Positions 19,760 through 34,600 of a stretch of DNA of 64,000 nucleotides are shown here, one piece after another; positions within the stretch are counted from its first letter, which is position 1; each line of letters begins with the position of its first letter. Source of the stretch: Lotus japonicus (taxonomy: Eukaryota > Streptophyta > Magnoliopsida > Fabales > Fabaceae); assembly GCF_012489685.1 (NCBI RefSeq), contig NC_080046.1:35737176-35801175 (forward strand). The letters are read 5' to 3'. The position numbers and the translations under genes are program-made. Under the pieces are notes generated by a model. It ran no database searches, was not told where the DNA came from, and saw only the letters and a list, made by a program, of their open reading frames with translations.

Positions 19760-22160
19760 ATATAAAATATAGCCAATTCTGGGTTCCGGGGCAAAAGTTA
19801 TGGCTGTTTGAAAGTTGCTGCCGAGTTAACCGTCAAAATTCAACCTGTAGGTTCCGATTTATATTTTTACCGGTTTCCCCCGTTTAATTCGGCTTGCAGG
19901 TGAATAAAGTCGCTTCTTCTCTCCCAAAACTATATAAAATATGCTCAATTCTGGGTTCCGGGGCAAAAGTAATGCCTTTTTGAAGTTTGCAGCCGAATTA
20001 ACCTTCAAAATTAAACCTGTAGGTTCCAATTTATATTTTTACCGGTTTCCCCTGTTTAATTCGGCTGGCATGTGAATAAAGTCGCTTCTTCTCTCCCAAA
20101 ACTATATAAAATATGCTCAATTCTGGATTCCGGGGAAAAAGTTAGGGCTGTTTGAAAGTTGCAGCCGAGTTAACCTTCAAAAATTATGCTGTAGGTTCCG
20201 TTTTCTATTTTTACCGGTTTCCGCCGTTTAATTCGGCTGGCACTTGAATAAACTAGCTTCTTCTACCCCAAAAGCATATAAAATATTCTCAATTCTGGGT
20301 TACGGGGCAAAAGTTAGGGCTGTTAGAAAGTTGCAGCCGAGTTAACCTTCAAAATTCAACCTGTAGGTTCCGATTTATATTTTTACCTGTTTCCCCCGTT
20401 TAATTCGGCTTGCAGGTGAATAAAGTCGCTTCTTCTCTCCCAAAACTATATAAAATATGCTTAATTCTGGGTTTCGGGGCAAAAGTTATGGCTGTTTGAA
20501 GTTTGCAGCCGAATTAACCTTCAAAATTCAACCTGTAGGTTCCGTTTTTCTATTTTTACCGGTTTCCCCCGTTTAATTCGGCTGGCACTTGAATAAAGTA
20601 GCCTCTTCTACCCCAAAAGCATATAAAATATGCTCAATTCTGGGTTCCGGGGCAAAAGTTATGGCTGTTTGAAAGTTGCAGCCGAGTTAACCTTCAAAAT
20701 TCAACCTGTAGGTTCCGATTTATATTTTTACCGGTTTCCCCCGTTTAATTCGGCTTGCAGGTGAATAAAGTCGCTTCTTCTCTCCCAAAACTATATAAAA
20801 TATGCTCAATTCTGGGTTCCGGGGCAAAAGTTATGGCTGTTTGAAGTTTACAGCCGAATTAACCTTCAAAATTCAACCAGTAGGTTCCGTTTTCTATTTT
20901 TACCGATTTCCCCCGTTTAATTCGGCTGACAGTTGAATAAACTAGCTTCTTCTCTCCTAAAACCATAAAAAATATGCCCAATTCTGGGTTCCGGGGCAAA
21001 AGTTATGGCTGTTTGAAAGTTGCTGCCGAGTTAACCGTCAAAATTCAACTTGTAGGTTCCGATTTATATTTTTACCGGTTTCCCCCGTTTAATTCGGCTT
21101 GCAGGTGAATAAAGTCGCTTCTTCTCTCCCAAAACTATATAAAATATGCTCAATTCTGGGTTCCGGGGCAAAAGTTATGGCTGTTTGAAGTTTGCAGCCG
21201 AATTAACCTTCAAAATTAAACCTGTAGGTTCCAATTTATATTTTTACCGGTTTCCCCTGTTTAATTCGGCTGGCATGTGAATAAAGTCGCTTCTTCTCTC
21301 CCAAAACTATATAAAATATGCTCAATTCTGGGTTCCGGGGAAAAAGTTAGGGCTATTTGAAAGTTGCAGCCGAGTTAACCTTCAAAATTTATGCTGTAGG
21401 TTCCGTTTTCTATTTTTACCGGTTTCCGCCGTTTAATTCGGCTGGCACTTGAATAAACTAGCTTCTTCTACCCCAAAAGCATATAAAATATTCTCAATTC
21501 TGGGTTACGGGGCAAAAGTTAGGGCTGTTTGAAAGTTGCAGCCGAGTTAACCTTCAAGATTCAACCTGTAGGTTCCGATTTATATTTTTACCTGTTTCCC
21601 CCGTTTAATGCGGCTTGCAGGTGAATAAAGTCGCTTCTTCTCTCCCAAAACTATATAAAATATGCTTAATTCTGGGTTTCGGGGCAAAAGTTATGGCTGT
21701 TTGAAGTTTGCAGCCGAATTAACCTTCAAAATTCAACCTGTAGGTTCCGTTTTCTATTTTTACCGGTTTCCCCCGTTTAATTTGGCTGGCACTTGAATAA
21801 AGTAGCTTCTTCTACCCCAAAAGCATATAAAATATGCTCAATTCTGGGTTCCGGAGCAAAAGTTATGGCTGTTTGAAAGTTGCAGCCGAGTTAACCTTCA
21901 AAATTCAACCTGTAGGTTCCGATTTATATTTTTACCGGTTTCCCCCGTTTAATTCGGCTTGCAGGTGAATAAAGTCGCTTCTTCTCTCCCAAAACTATAT
22001 AAAATATGCTCAATTCTGGGTTCCGGGGCAAAAGTTATGGCCGTTTGAAGTTTACAGCCGAATTAACCTTCAAAATTAAACCAGTAGGTTCCGTTTTCTA
22101 TTTTTACCGAGTTCCCCCGTTTAATTCGGCTGACAGTTGAATAAAGTAGCTTCTTTTCTC
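19760..22160. repeat. Further copies of the 7-monomer higher-order repeat
   Basis: The GCTGCCGAGTTAACCGTC variant at about 19805 and 21010 and the ATGCTTAATTCTGGGTTTCGG variant at about 20458 and 21662 are separated by about 1,204-1,205 bp, the same unit length and much the same variant order as at 1-3220. It appears to be the same higher-order repeat family interrupted by other satellite and the TAT insertion. Confidence 0.75.
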
Positions 22161-24049
22161 CCAAAACCATATAAAATATGCCCAATTCTGGGTTCCGGGG
22201 CAAAAGTTATGGCTGTTTGAAGTTTACAGCCGAATTAACCTTCAAAATTCAACCAGTAGGTTCCGTTTTCTATTTTTACCGATTTCCCCCGTTTAATTCG
22301 GCTGGCAGGTGAATGAAGTATCTTCTTCTCTCCCAAAACCATATAAAATATGCTCAATTCTGGGTTCCGGGGCAAAAGTTAGGGCGGTTTGAAAGTTGGA
22401 TGCGAGTTAACCTTCAAAATTCAACCTGTAGGTTCCGACTTATATTTTTACTGATTTCCCCCGTTTAATTCGGCTGGCAGGTGAATAAAGTCGCTTCTTC
22501 TCTCCCAAAACTATATAAAATATGCTCAATTCTGGGTTCCGGGGCAAAAGTTATGGCTGTTTGAAAGTTGCTGCCGAGTTAACCGTTAAAATTCAACCTG
22601 TAGGTTCCGATTTATATTTTTACCGGTTTCCCCCGTTTAATTCGGCTTGCCGGTGAATAAAGTCGCTTCTTCTCTCCCAAAACTATATAAAATATGCTCA
22701 ATTCTGGGTTCCGGGGAAAAAGTTAAGGCTGTTTGAAAGTTGCAGCCGAGTTAACCTTCAAAATTCAAACTGTAGGTTCCGTTTTCTATTTTTACCAGTT
22801 TCCCCCGTTTAATTCGGCTGGCACTTGAATAAACTAGCTTCTTCTACCCCAAAAGCATATAAAATATACTCAATTCTGGGTTACGGGGAAAAAGTTAGGG
22901 CTGTTTGAAAGTTGCAGCCGAGTTAACCTTCAAAATTCAACCTGTAGGTTCCGATTTATATTTTTACCTGTTTCCCCCGTTTAATTCGGCTTGCAGGTGA
23001 ATAAAGTCGCTTCTTCTCTCCCAAAACTATATAAAATATGCTCAATTCTGGGTTCCGGGGCAAAAGTTATGGCTGTTTGAAGTTTACAGCCGAATTAACC
23101 TTCAAAATTAAACCAGTAGGTTCCGTTTTCTATTTTTACCGATTTCCCCCGTTTAATTCGGCTGACAGTTGAATAAACTAGCTTCTTCTCTCCCAAAACC
23201 ATATAAAATATGCCCAATTCTGGGTTCCGGGGCAAAAGTTATGGCTGTTTGAAGTTTGCAGCCGAATTAACCTTCAAAATTAAACCTGTAGGTTCCAATT
23301 TATATTTTTACCGATTTCCCTTGTTTAATTCGGCTGGCATGTGAATAAAGTCGCTTCTTCTCTCCCAAAACTATATAAAATATGCTCAATTCTGGGTTCC
23401 GGGGAAAAAGTTAGGGCTGTTTGAAAGTTGCAGCCGAGTTAACCTTCAAAATTTATGCTGTAGGTTCCGTTTTCTATTTTTACCGGTTTCCGCCGTTTAA
23501 TTCGGCTGGCACTTGAATAAACTAGCTTCTTCTACCCAAAAAGCATATAAAATATGCTCAATTCTGGGTTACGGGGCAAAAGTTATGGCTGTTTGAAAGT
23601 TGCAGCCGAGTTAACCTTCAAAATTCAACCTGTAGGTTCCGATTTATATTTTTACCGGTTTCCCCCGTTTAATTCGGCTTGCAGGTGAATAAAGTCGCTT
23701 CTTCTCTCCCAAAACTTTATAAAATATGCTCAATTCTGGGTTCCGGGGCAAAAGTTATGGCTGTTTGAAGTTTACAGCCGAATTAACCTTCAAAATTCAA
23801 CCATTAGGTTCCGTTTTCTATTTTTACCGATTTCCCCCGTTTAATTCGGCTGACAGTTGAATAAACTAGCTTCTTCTCTCCTAAAACCATAAAAAATATG
23901 CCCAATTCTGGGTTCCGGGGCAAAAGTTATGGCTGTTTGAAAGTTGTTGCCGAGTTAACCGTCAAAATTCAACCTGTAGGTTCCGATTTATATTTTTACC
24001 GGTTTCCCCTGTTTAATTCGGCTGGCATGTGAATAAAGTCGCTTCTTCT

Positions 24050-26470
24050 CTCCCAAAACTATATAAAATATGCTCAATTCTGGGTTCCGGGGAAAAAGTT
24101 AGGGCTGTTTGAAAGTTGCAACCGAGTTAACCTTCAAAATTCAAACTGTAGGTTCCGTTTTCTATTTTTACCGGTTTCCCCCATTTAATTCGGCTGGCAC
24201 TTGAATAAACTAGCTTCTTCTACCCCAAAAGCATATAAAATATTCTCAATTCTGGGTTACGGGGCAAAAGTTAGGGCTGTTTGAAAGTTGCAGCCGAGTT
24301 AACCTTCAAAATTCAACCTGTAGGTTCCGTTTTCTTTTTTTACTGGTTTCCCCCGTTTAATTCGGCTGGCACTTGAATAAAGTAGCTTTTTCTACCCCAA
24401 AAGTATATAAAATATGCTCAATTCTGGGTTCCGGGGCAAAAGTTATGGCTGTATGAAAGTTGCAGCCGAGTTAACCTTCAAAATTCAACCTGTAGGTTCC
24501 GACTTATATTTTTATCGGTTTCCCCCGTTTAAATCGGCTTGCAGGTGAATAAAGTCGCTTCTTCTCTCCCAAAACTATATAAAATATGCTCAATTATGGG
24601 TTCCGGGGCAAAAGTTATGGCTGTTTGAAGTTTACAGCCGAGTTAACCTTCAAAATACAACCAGTAGGTTCCGTTTTCTATTTTTACCGATTTCCCCCGT
24701 TTAATTCGGCTGACAGTTGAATAAACTAGCTCATTCTCTCCCAAAACCATATAAAATAAGTTCAATTTTGGGTTCCAGGGCAAAAGTTATTGCTGTTTGA
24801 AGTTTGCAACCGAGTTAACCTCAAAATTCAACCTGTAGGTTCCGATTTATATTTTTATCTGTTTCCCCCGTTTAATGCGGCTTGCAGGTGAATAAAGTCG
24901 CTTCTTCTCTCCCAAAACTATATAAAATATGCTTAATTCTGGGTTTCGGGGCAAAAGTTATGGCTATTTGAAGTTTGCAGCCGAATTAACCTTCAAAATT
25001 AAACCTGTAGGTTCCAATTTATATTTTTACCGGTTTCCCCTGTTTAATTCGGCTGGCATGTGAATAAAGTCGCTTCTTCTCTCCCAAAACTATATAAAAT
25101 ATGCTCAATTCTGGGTTCCGGGGAAAAAGTTAGGGCTATTTGAAAGTTGCAGCCGAGTTAACCTTCAAAATTTATGCTGTAGGTTCCGTTTTCTATTTTT
25201 ACCGGTTTCCGCCGTTTAATTCGGCTGGCACTTGAATAAACTAGCTTCTTCTACCCCAAAAGCATATAAAATATGCTCAATTCTGGGTTCCGGAGCAAAA
25301 GTTATGGCTATTTGAAAGTTGCAGCCGAGTTAACCTTCAAAATTCAACCTGTAGGTTCCGATTTATATTTTTACCGGTTTCACCCGTTTAATTCGGCTTG
25401 CAGGTGAATAAAGTCGCTTCTTCTCTCCCAAAACTATATAAAATATGCTCAATTCTGGGTTCCGGGGCAAAAGTTATGGCTGTTTGAAGTTTACAGCCAA
25501 ATTAACCTTCAAAATTAAACCAGTAGGTTCCGTTTTCTATTTTTACCGAGTTCCCCCGTTTAATTCGGCTGACAGTTGAATAAAATAGCTTCTTCTCTCC
25601 CAAAACCATATAAAATATGCCCAATTCTGGGTTCCGGGGCAAAAGTTATGGCTGTTTGAAGTTTGCAGCCGAATTAACCTTCAAAATTAAACCTGTAGGT
25701 TCCAATTTATATTTTTACCGATTTCCCCTGTTTAATTCGGCTGGCATGTGAATAAAGTCGCTTCTTCTCTCCCAAAACTATATAAAATATGCTCAATTCT
25801 GGGTTCCGGGGAAAAAGTTAGGGCTGTTTGAAAGTTGCAACCGAGTTAACCTTCAAAATTCAAACTGTAGGTTCCGTTTTCTATTTTTACCGGTTTCCCC
25901 CGTTTAATTCGGCTGGCACTTGAATAAACTAGCTTCTTCTACCCCAAAAGCATATAAAATATTCTCAATTCTGGGTTACGGGGCAAAAGTTAGGGCTGTT
26001 TGAAAGTTGCAGCCGAGTTAACCTTCAAAATTCAACCTGTAGGTTCCGTTTTCTTTTTTTACTGGTTTCCCCCGTTTAATTCGGCTGGCACTTGAATAAA
26101 GTAGCTTTTTCTACCCCAAAAGTATATAAAATATGCTCAATTCTGGGTTCCGACTTATATTTTTATCGGTTTCCCCCGTTTAAATCGGCTTGCAGGTGAA
26201 TAAAGTCGCTTCTTCTCTCCCAAAACTATATAAAATATGCTCAATTATGGGTTCCGGGGCAAAAGTTATGGCTGTTTGAAGTTTACAGCCGAGTTAACCT
26301 TCAAAATACAACCAGTAGGTTCCGTTTTCTATTTTTACCGATTTCCCCCGTTTAATTCGGCTGACAGTTGAATAAACTAGCTCATTCTCTCCCAAAACCA
26401 TATAAAATAAGTTCAATTTTGGGTTCCAGGGCAAAAGTTATTGCTGTTTGAAGTTTGCAACCGAATTAAC
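24050..26470. repeat. 10-monomer-offset duplication, second copy with a 68-bp deletion
   Basis: About 24050-24830 recurs at about 25770-26470. Shared rare variants include GTTGCAACCGAG (24115/25834) and GTTTTCTTTTTTTAC (24329/26048), offset 1,719 bp. In the second copy the stretch between two GGTTCCG repeats of one monomer is deleted (junction 26146-26152), leaving a monomer of about 104 bp. Confidence 0.8.
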
Positions 26471-28649
26471 CTTCAAAATTCAACCAGTAGGTTCCGTTTT
26501 CTATTTTTACCGATTTCCCCCGTTTAATTTGGCTGGAGGTGAATAAAGTAGCTTCTTCTCTCCCAAAAGCATATAAAATATGCTCAATTCTGGGTTCCGG
26601 GGCAAAAGTTAGGGCTGTTTGAAAGTTGGATGCGAGTTAACCTTCAAAATTCAACCTGTAGGTTCCGACTTATATTTTTACAGATTTCCCCCGTTTAATT
26701 CGGCTGGCAGGTGAAAAAAGTGGCTTCTTCTCTCCCAAAACTATATAAAATATGTCCAATTCTGGAAAGTTATGGCTGTTTGAAGTTTGCAGCCGAATTA
26801 ACCTTCAAAATTCAACCAGTAGTTTCCGTTTTCTATTTTTACTGATTTCCCCCGTTTAATTTTGCTGATAGTTGAATAAACTAGCTTCTTCTCTCCCAAA
26901 ACCATATAAAATATGCTCAATTCTGGGTTCCGGGGCAAAAGTTATGGCTGTTTGAAGTTTGCAGCCGAATTAACCTTCAAAATTCAACCTGTAGGTTCCG
27001 TTTTCTATTTTTACCGATGTCCCCTGTTTAATTAGGCTGACACTTGAATAAAGTAGCTTCTTCTACCCCAAAAACATAAAAAATATGCTCAATTCTGGGT
27101 TCCGGGGCAAAAGTTATGGTTGTTTCAAGTTTGCAGCCGAATTAACCTTCAAAATTAAACCTGTAGGTTCCGTTTTCAATTTTTGCCGATTTCCCCCGTT
27201 TAATTAGGCTGACACTTGAATAAAGTAGCTTCTTCTACCCCAAAAGCATATAAAATATGCTCAATTCTGGGTTCCGGGGCAAAAGTTATGGCTGTTTGAA
27301 AGTTGCAGCCGAGTTAACTATCAAAATTCAACCTGTAGGTTCCGATTTATATTTTTACCGGTTTTCTCCGTTTAATTCGGCTTGCAGGTGAATAAAGTCG
27401 CTTCTTCTCTCCCAAAACTATATAAACTATGCTCAATTCTGGGTTCCGGGGCAAAAGTTATGGCTGTTTGAAGTTTACAGCCGAATTAACCTTCAAAATT
27501 CAACCAGTAGGTTCCGTTTTCTATTTTTACCGATTTCCCCCGTTTAATTCGGCTGACAGTTGAATAAACTAGCTTCTTCTCTCCCAAAACCATATAAAAT
27601 AAGCTCAATTCTGGGTTTTGGGGCAAAAGTTATGGCTGTTTGAAGTTTGCAGCCGAATTAACCTTCAAAATTAAACCTGTAGGTTCCAATTTTTATTTTT
27701 ACCGGTTTCCCCTGTTTAATTCGGCTGGCATGTGAATAAAGTCGCTTCTTCTCTCCTAAAACTATATAAAATATGCTCAATTCTGGGTTCCGGGGAAAAA
27801 GTTAGGGCTGTTTGAAAGTAGCAGCCGAGTTAACCTTCAAAATTCAAACTGTAGGTTCCGTTTTCTATTTTTACCGGTTTCCCCCGTTTAATTCGGTTGG
27901 CACTTGAATAAACTAGCTTCTTCTACCCCAAAAGCATATAAAATATTCTCAATTCTGGGTTACGGGGCAAAAGTTAGGGCTGTTTGAAAGTTGCAGCCGA
28001 GTTAACCTTCAAAATTCAACCTGTAGGTTCCGATTTATATTTTTACCTGTTTCCCCCGTTTAATTCGGCTTGCTGGTGAATAAAGTCGCTTCTTCTCTCC
28101 CAAAACTACATAAAATATGCTCAAATCTGGGTTCCGGGGAAAAAGTTATGGCTGTTTGAAGTTTGCAGCCGAATTAACCTTCAAAATTCAACAAGTAGGT
28201 TCCGTTTTCTATTTTTACCGATTTTCCCCGTTTAATTCGGCTGACAGTTGAATAAACTAGCTTCTTCTCTCCCAAAACCATATAAAATAAGCTCAATTTT
28301 GGGTTCCAGGGCAAAAGTTATGGTTGTTTGAAGTTTGCAGCCGAATTAACCATTAAAATTCAACCAGTAGGTTCCGTATTCTATTTTTACCGATTTCCCC
28401 CGTTTATATCGGCTGGCAGATGAATAAAGTAGCTTCTTCTCTCCCAAAAGCATATAAAATATGCTCAATTCTGGGTTCCGGGGCAAAAGTTAGGGCTGTT
28501 TGAAAGTTGGATGCGAGTTAACCTTCAAAATTCAACCTGTAGGTTCCGACTTATATTTTTACTGATTTCTTCCGTCTAATTCGGCTGGAAGGTGAATAAA
28601 GTCGCTTCTTCTCTCCCAAAACCATATAAAATATGCTCAATTCTGGGTT

Positions 28650-31600
28650 CCGGGGCAAAAGTTATGGCTGTTTGAAGTTTGCAGCCGAATTAACCTTCAA
28701 AATTCAACCAGTAGGTTCCGTTTTCTATTTTTACCGATGTCCCCCGTTTAATTAGGCTGACACTTGAATAAAGTAGCTTCTTCTACGCCAAAAACATAAA
28801 AAAATATGCTCAATTCAGGGTTCTGGGGCAAAAGTTATGGTTGTTTCAAGTTTGCAGCCGAATTAATCTTCAAAATAAAACCTGTAGGTTCCGTTTTCAA
28901 TTTTTGCCGATTTCCCCCGTTTAATTAGGCGGACACTTGAATAATGTAGCTTCTTCTACCCCAAAAGCATATAAAATAAGCTCAATTCTGGGTTCCGGGC
29001 AAAAGTTATGGCTGTTTGAAAGTTGCAGCCGAGTTAACCTTCAAAATTCAACCTGTAGGTTCCGATTTATATTTTTACCGGTTTCCCCCGTTTAATTCGG
29101 CTTGCAGGTGAAGAAAGTCGCTTGTTCTCTCCCAAAACTATATAAAATAAGCTCAATTCTGGGTTCCGGGGCAAAAGTTATGGCTGTTTGAAGTTTGCAG
29201 CCGAATTAACCTTCAAAATTCAACCAGTAGGTTCCGATTTATATTTTTACCGGTTTCCCCCGTTTAATTCGGCTGACAGTTGAATAAACTAGCTTCTTCT
29301 CTCCCGAAACCATATAAAATAAGCTCAATTCTGGGTTCCGGGGCAAAAGTTATGGCTGTTTGAAGTTTGCAGCCGAATCAACCTTCAAAATTCAACCAGT
29401 AGGTTTCGTTTTCTATTTTTACCGATTTCCCCCGTTTAATTCGGCTGACAGTTGAATAAACTAGCTTCTTCTCTCCCAAAACCATATAAAATAAGCTCAA
29501 TTTTGGGTTCCAGGGCAAAAGTTATGGCTGTTTGAAGTTTGCAGCCGAATTAACCTTCAAAATTCAACCAGTAGGTTCCGTTTTCTATTTTTACCGATTT
29601 CCCCCGTTTAATTTGGCTGGCAGGTGAATAAAGTAGCTTCTTCTCTCCAAAAAGCATATAAAATATGCTCAATTCTGGGTTCCGGGGCAAAAGTTAGGGC
29701 TGTTTGAAAGTTGGATGCGAGTTAATCTGCAAAATTCAACCTGTAGGTTCCGACTTATATTTTTACTGATTTCCCCCGTTTAATTCGGCTGGCAGGTGAA
29801 TAAAGTCGCTTCTTTTCTCCCAAAACTATATAAAATATGCTCAATTCTGGGTTTCGGGGCAAAAGTTATGGCTGTTTGAAGTTTGCAGCTGAATTAACCC
29901 TCAAAATTCAACCAGTAGGTTCCGTTTTCTATTTTTACTGATTTCCCCCGTTTAATTTTGCTGACAGTTGAATAAACTAGCTTCTTCTCTCCCAAAACCA
30001 TATAAAATATGCTCAATTCTGGGTTCCGGGGCAAAAGTTATGGCTGTTTGAAGTTTGCAGCCGAATTAACCTTCAAAATTCAACCAGTAGGTTCCGTTTT
30101 CTATTTTTACCGATGTCCCCCGTTTAATTAGGCTGACACTTGAATAAAGTAGCTTCTTCTACCCCAAAAACATAAAAAATATGCTCAATTCTGTGTTCCG
30201 GGGCAAAAGTTATGGTTGTTTCAAGTTTGCAGCCGAATTAACCTTCAAAATTAAACCTGTAGGTTCTGTTTTCAATTTTTTCCGATTTCCCCCGTTTAAT
30301 TAGGCTGACACTTGAATAAAGTAGCTTCTTCTACCCCAAAAGCATATAAAATATGCTCAATTATGGGTTCCGGGGCAAAAGTTATGGCTGTTTGAAAGTT
30401 GCAGCCGAGTTAACCTTCAAAATTCAAACTGTAGGTTCCGTTTTCGATTTTTACCGGTTTCCCCCGTTTAATTCGGCTGGCACTTGAATAAACTAGCTTC
30501 TTCTACCCCAAAAGCATCTAAAATATTCTCAATTCTGGGTTACGGGGCAAAAGTTAGGGCTGTTTGAAAGTTGCAGCCGAGCTAACCTTCAAAATTCAAC
30601 CTGTAGGTTCCGATTTATATTTTTACCTGTTTCCGCCGTTTAATTCGGCTTGCAGGTGAATAAAGTCGCTTCTTCTCTCCCAAAACTATATAAAATATGC
30701 TCAATTCTGGGTTTTGGGGAAAAAGTTATGGCTGTTTGAAGTTTGCAGCCGAATTAACCTTCAAAATTCAACCAATAGGTTCAGTTTTCTATTTTTACCG
30801 ATTTCCCCCGTTTAATTCGGCTGGCAGTTGAATAAACTAGCTTCTTATCTCCCAAAACTATATAAAATATGCTCAATTCTGGTTCCGGGGCAAAAGTTAT
30901 GGCTGTTTGAAGTTTACAGCCGAACTAACCTTCAAAATTCAACCAGTAGGTTCCGTTTTCTATTTTTACCGATTTCCCCCGTTTAATTCGGCTGACAGTT
31001 GAATAAACTAGCTTCTTCTCTCCCAAAACCATATAAAATAAGCTCAATTCTGGGTTCCGGGGCAAAAGTTATGGCTGTTTGAAGTTTGCAGCCGAATTAA
31101 CCTTCAAAATTCAACCAGTAGGTTCCGTTTTCTATTTTTACTGATTTCCCCCGTTTAATTTAGCTGACAGTTGAATAAACTAGCTTCTTCTCTCCCAAAA
31201 CCATATAAAATATGCTCAATTCTGGGTTCCGGGGCAAAAGTTATGGCTGTTTGAAGTTTGCAGCCGAATTAACCTTCAAAATTCAACCAGTAGGTTCCGT
31301 TTTCTATTTTTACCGATGTCCCCCGTTTAATTAGGCTGACACTTGAATAAAGTAGCTTCTTCTACCCCAAAAACATAAAAAATATGCTCAATTCTGTGTT
31401 CCGGGGCAAAAGTTATGGTTGTTTCAAGTTTGCAGCCGAATTAACCTTCAAAATACAACCAGTAGGTTCCGTTTTCTATTTTTACCGATTTCCCCCGTTT
31501 AATTCGGCTGACAGTTGAATAAACTAGCTCATTCTCTCCCAAAACCATATAAAATAAGCTCAATTTTGGGTTCCAGGGCAAAAGTTATGGCTGTTTGAAG

Positions 31601-34600
31601 TTTGCAGCCGAATTAACCATTAAAATTCAACCAGTAGGTTCCGTTTTCTATTTTTACCGATTTCCCCCGTTTAATTCAGCTGGCAGATGAATAAAGTAGC
31701 TTCTTCTCTCCCAAAAGCATATAAAATATGCTCAATTCTGGGTTCCGGGGCAAAAGTTAGGGCTGTTTGAAAGTTGGATGCGAGTTAATCTTCAAAATTC
31801 AACCTGTAGGTTCCGACTTATATTTTTACTGATTTCTTCCGTCTAATTCGGCTGGCAGGTGAATAAACTAGCTTCTTCTCTCCCAAAACCATATAAAATA
31901 AGCTCAATTCTGGGTTCTGGGGCAAAAGTTATGGCTGTTTGAAGTTTGCAGCCGAATTAACCTTCAAAATTCATCCAGTAGGTTCCGTTTTCTATTTTTA
32001 CCGATTTCCCCCGTTTAATTCGGCTGACAGTTGAATAAACTAGCTTCTTCTCTCCCAAAACCATATAAAATAAGCTCAATTTTGGGTTCCAGGGCAAAAG
32101 TTATGGCTGTTTGAAGTTTGCAGCCGAATTAACCTTCAAAATTCAACCAGTAGGTTCCGTTTTCTATTTTTACCGATTTCCCCCGTTTAATTTGGCTGAC
32201 AGGTGAATAAAGTAGCTTCTTCTCTCCCTAAAGCATATAAAATATGCTCAATTCTGGGTTCCGGGGCAAAAGTTAGGGCTGTTTGAAAGTTGGATGCGAG
32301 TTAACCTGCAAAATTCAACCTGTAGGTTCCGACTTATATTTTTACTGATTTCCCCCGTTTAATTCGGCTGGCAGGTGAATAAAGTCGCTTCTTTTCTCCC
32401 AAAACTATATAAAATATGCTCAATTCTAGGTTCCGGGGCAAAAGTTATGGCTGTTTGAAGTTTGCAGCCGAATTAACCTTCAAAATTCAACCAGTAGGTT
32501 CCGTTTTCTATTTTTACTGATTTCCCCCGTTTAATTTTGCTGACAGTTGAATAAACTAGCTTCTTCTCTCCCAAAACCATATAAAATATGCTCAATTCTG
32601 GGTTCCGGGGCAAAAGTTATGGCTGTTTGAAGTTTGCAGCCGAATTAACCTTCAAAATTCAACCAGTAGGTTCCGTTTTCTATTTTTACCGATGTCCCCC
32701 GTTTAATTAGGCTGACACTTGAATAAAGTAGCTTCTTCTATCCCAAAAACATAAAAAATATGCTCAATTCTGTGTTCCGGGGCAAAAGTTATGGTTGTTT
32801 CAAGTTTGCAGCCGAATTAACCTTCAAAATTCAACCAGTAGGTTCCGTTTTCTATTTTTACTGATTTCCCCCGTTTAATTTAGCTGACAGTTGAATAAAC
32901 TAGCTTCTTCTCTCCCAAAACCATATAAAATATGCTCAATTCTGGGTTCCGGGGCAAAAGTTATGGCTGTTTGAAGTTTGCAGCCGAATTAACCTTCAAA
33001 ATTCAACCAGTAGGTTCCGTTTTCTATTTTTACCGATGTCCCCCGTTTAATTAGGCTGACACTTGAATAAAGTAGCTTCTTCTACCCCAAAAACATAAAA
33101 AAATATGCTCAATTCAGGGTTCTGGGGCAAAAGTTATGGTTGTTTCAAGTTTGCAGCCGAATTAATCTTCAAAATAAAACCTGTAGGTTCCGTTTTCAAT
33201 TTTTGCCGATTTCCCCCGTTTAATTAGGCGGACACTTGAATAAAGTAGCTTCTTCTACCCCAAAAGCATATAAAATAAGCTCAATTCTGGGTTCCGGGCA
33301 AAAGTTATGGCTGTTTGAAAGTTGCAGCCGAGTTAACCTTCAAAATTCAACCTGTAGGTTCCGATTTATATTTTTACCGGTTTCCCCCGTTTAATTCGGC
33401 TTGCAGGTGAAGAAAGTCGCTTGTTCTCTCCCAAAACTATATAAAATAAGCTCAATTCTGGGTTCCGGGGCAAAAGTTATGGCTGTTTGAAGTTTGCAGC
33501 CGAATTAACCTTCAAAATTCAACCAGTAGGTTCCGATTTATATTTTTACCGGTTTCCCCCGTTTAATTCGGCTGACAGTTGAATAAACTAGCTTCTTCTC
33601 TCCCGAAACCATATAAAATAAGCTCAATTCTGGGTTCCGGGGCAAAAGTTATGGCTGTTTGAAGTTTGCAGCCGAATCAACCTTCAAAATTCAACCAGTA
33701 GGTTTCGTTTTCTATTTTTACCGATTTCCCCCGTTTAATTCGGCTGACAGTTGAATAAACTAGCTTCTTCTCTCCCAAAACCATATAAAATAAGCTCAAT
33801 TTTGGGTTCCAGGGCAAAAGTTATGGCTGTTTGAAGTTTGCAGCCGAATTAACCTTCAAAATTCAACCAGTAGGTTCCGTTTTCTATTTTTACCGATTTC
33901 CCCCGTTTAATTTGGCTGGCAGGTGAATAAAGTAGCTTCTTCTCTCCAAAAAGCATATAAAATATGCTCAATTCTGGGTTCCGGGGCAAAAGTTAGGGCT
34001 GTTTGAAAGTTGGATGCGAGTTAATCTGCAAAATTCAACCTGTAGGTTCCGACTTATATTTTTACTGATTTCCCCCGTTTAATTCGGCTGGCAGGTGAAT
34101 AAAGTCGCTTCTTTTCTCCCAAAACTATATAAAATATGCTCAATTCTGGGTTTCGGGGCAAAAGTTATGGCTGTTTGAAGTTTGCAGCCGAATTAACCCT
34201 CAAAATTCAACCAGTAGGTTCCGTTTTCTATTTTTACTGATTTCCCCCGTTTAATTTTGCTGACAGTTGAATAAACTAGCTTCTTCTCTCCCAAAACCAT
34301 ATAAAATATGCTCAATTCTGGGTTCCGGGGCAAAAGTTATGGCTGTTTGAAGTTTGCAGCCGAATTAACCTTCAAAATTCAACCAGTAGGTTCCGTTTTC
34401 TATTTTTACCGATGTCCCCCGTTTAATTAGGCTGACACTTGAATAAAGTAGCTTCTTCTACCCCAAAAACATAAAAAATATGCTCAATTCTGTGTTCCGG
34501 GGCAAAAGTTATGGTTGTTTCAAGTTTGCAGCCGAATTAACCTTCAAAATTAAACCTGTAGGTTCTGTTTTCAATTTTTTCCGATTTCCCCCGTTTAATT

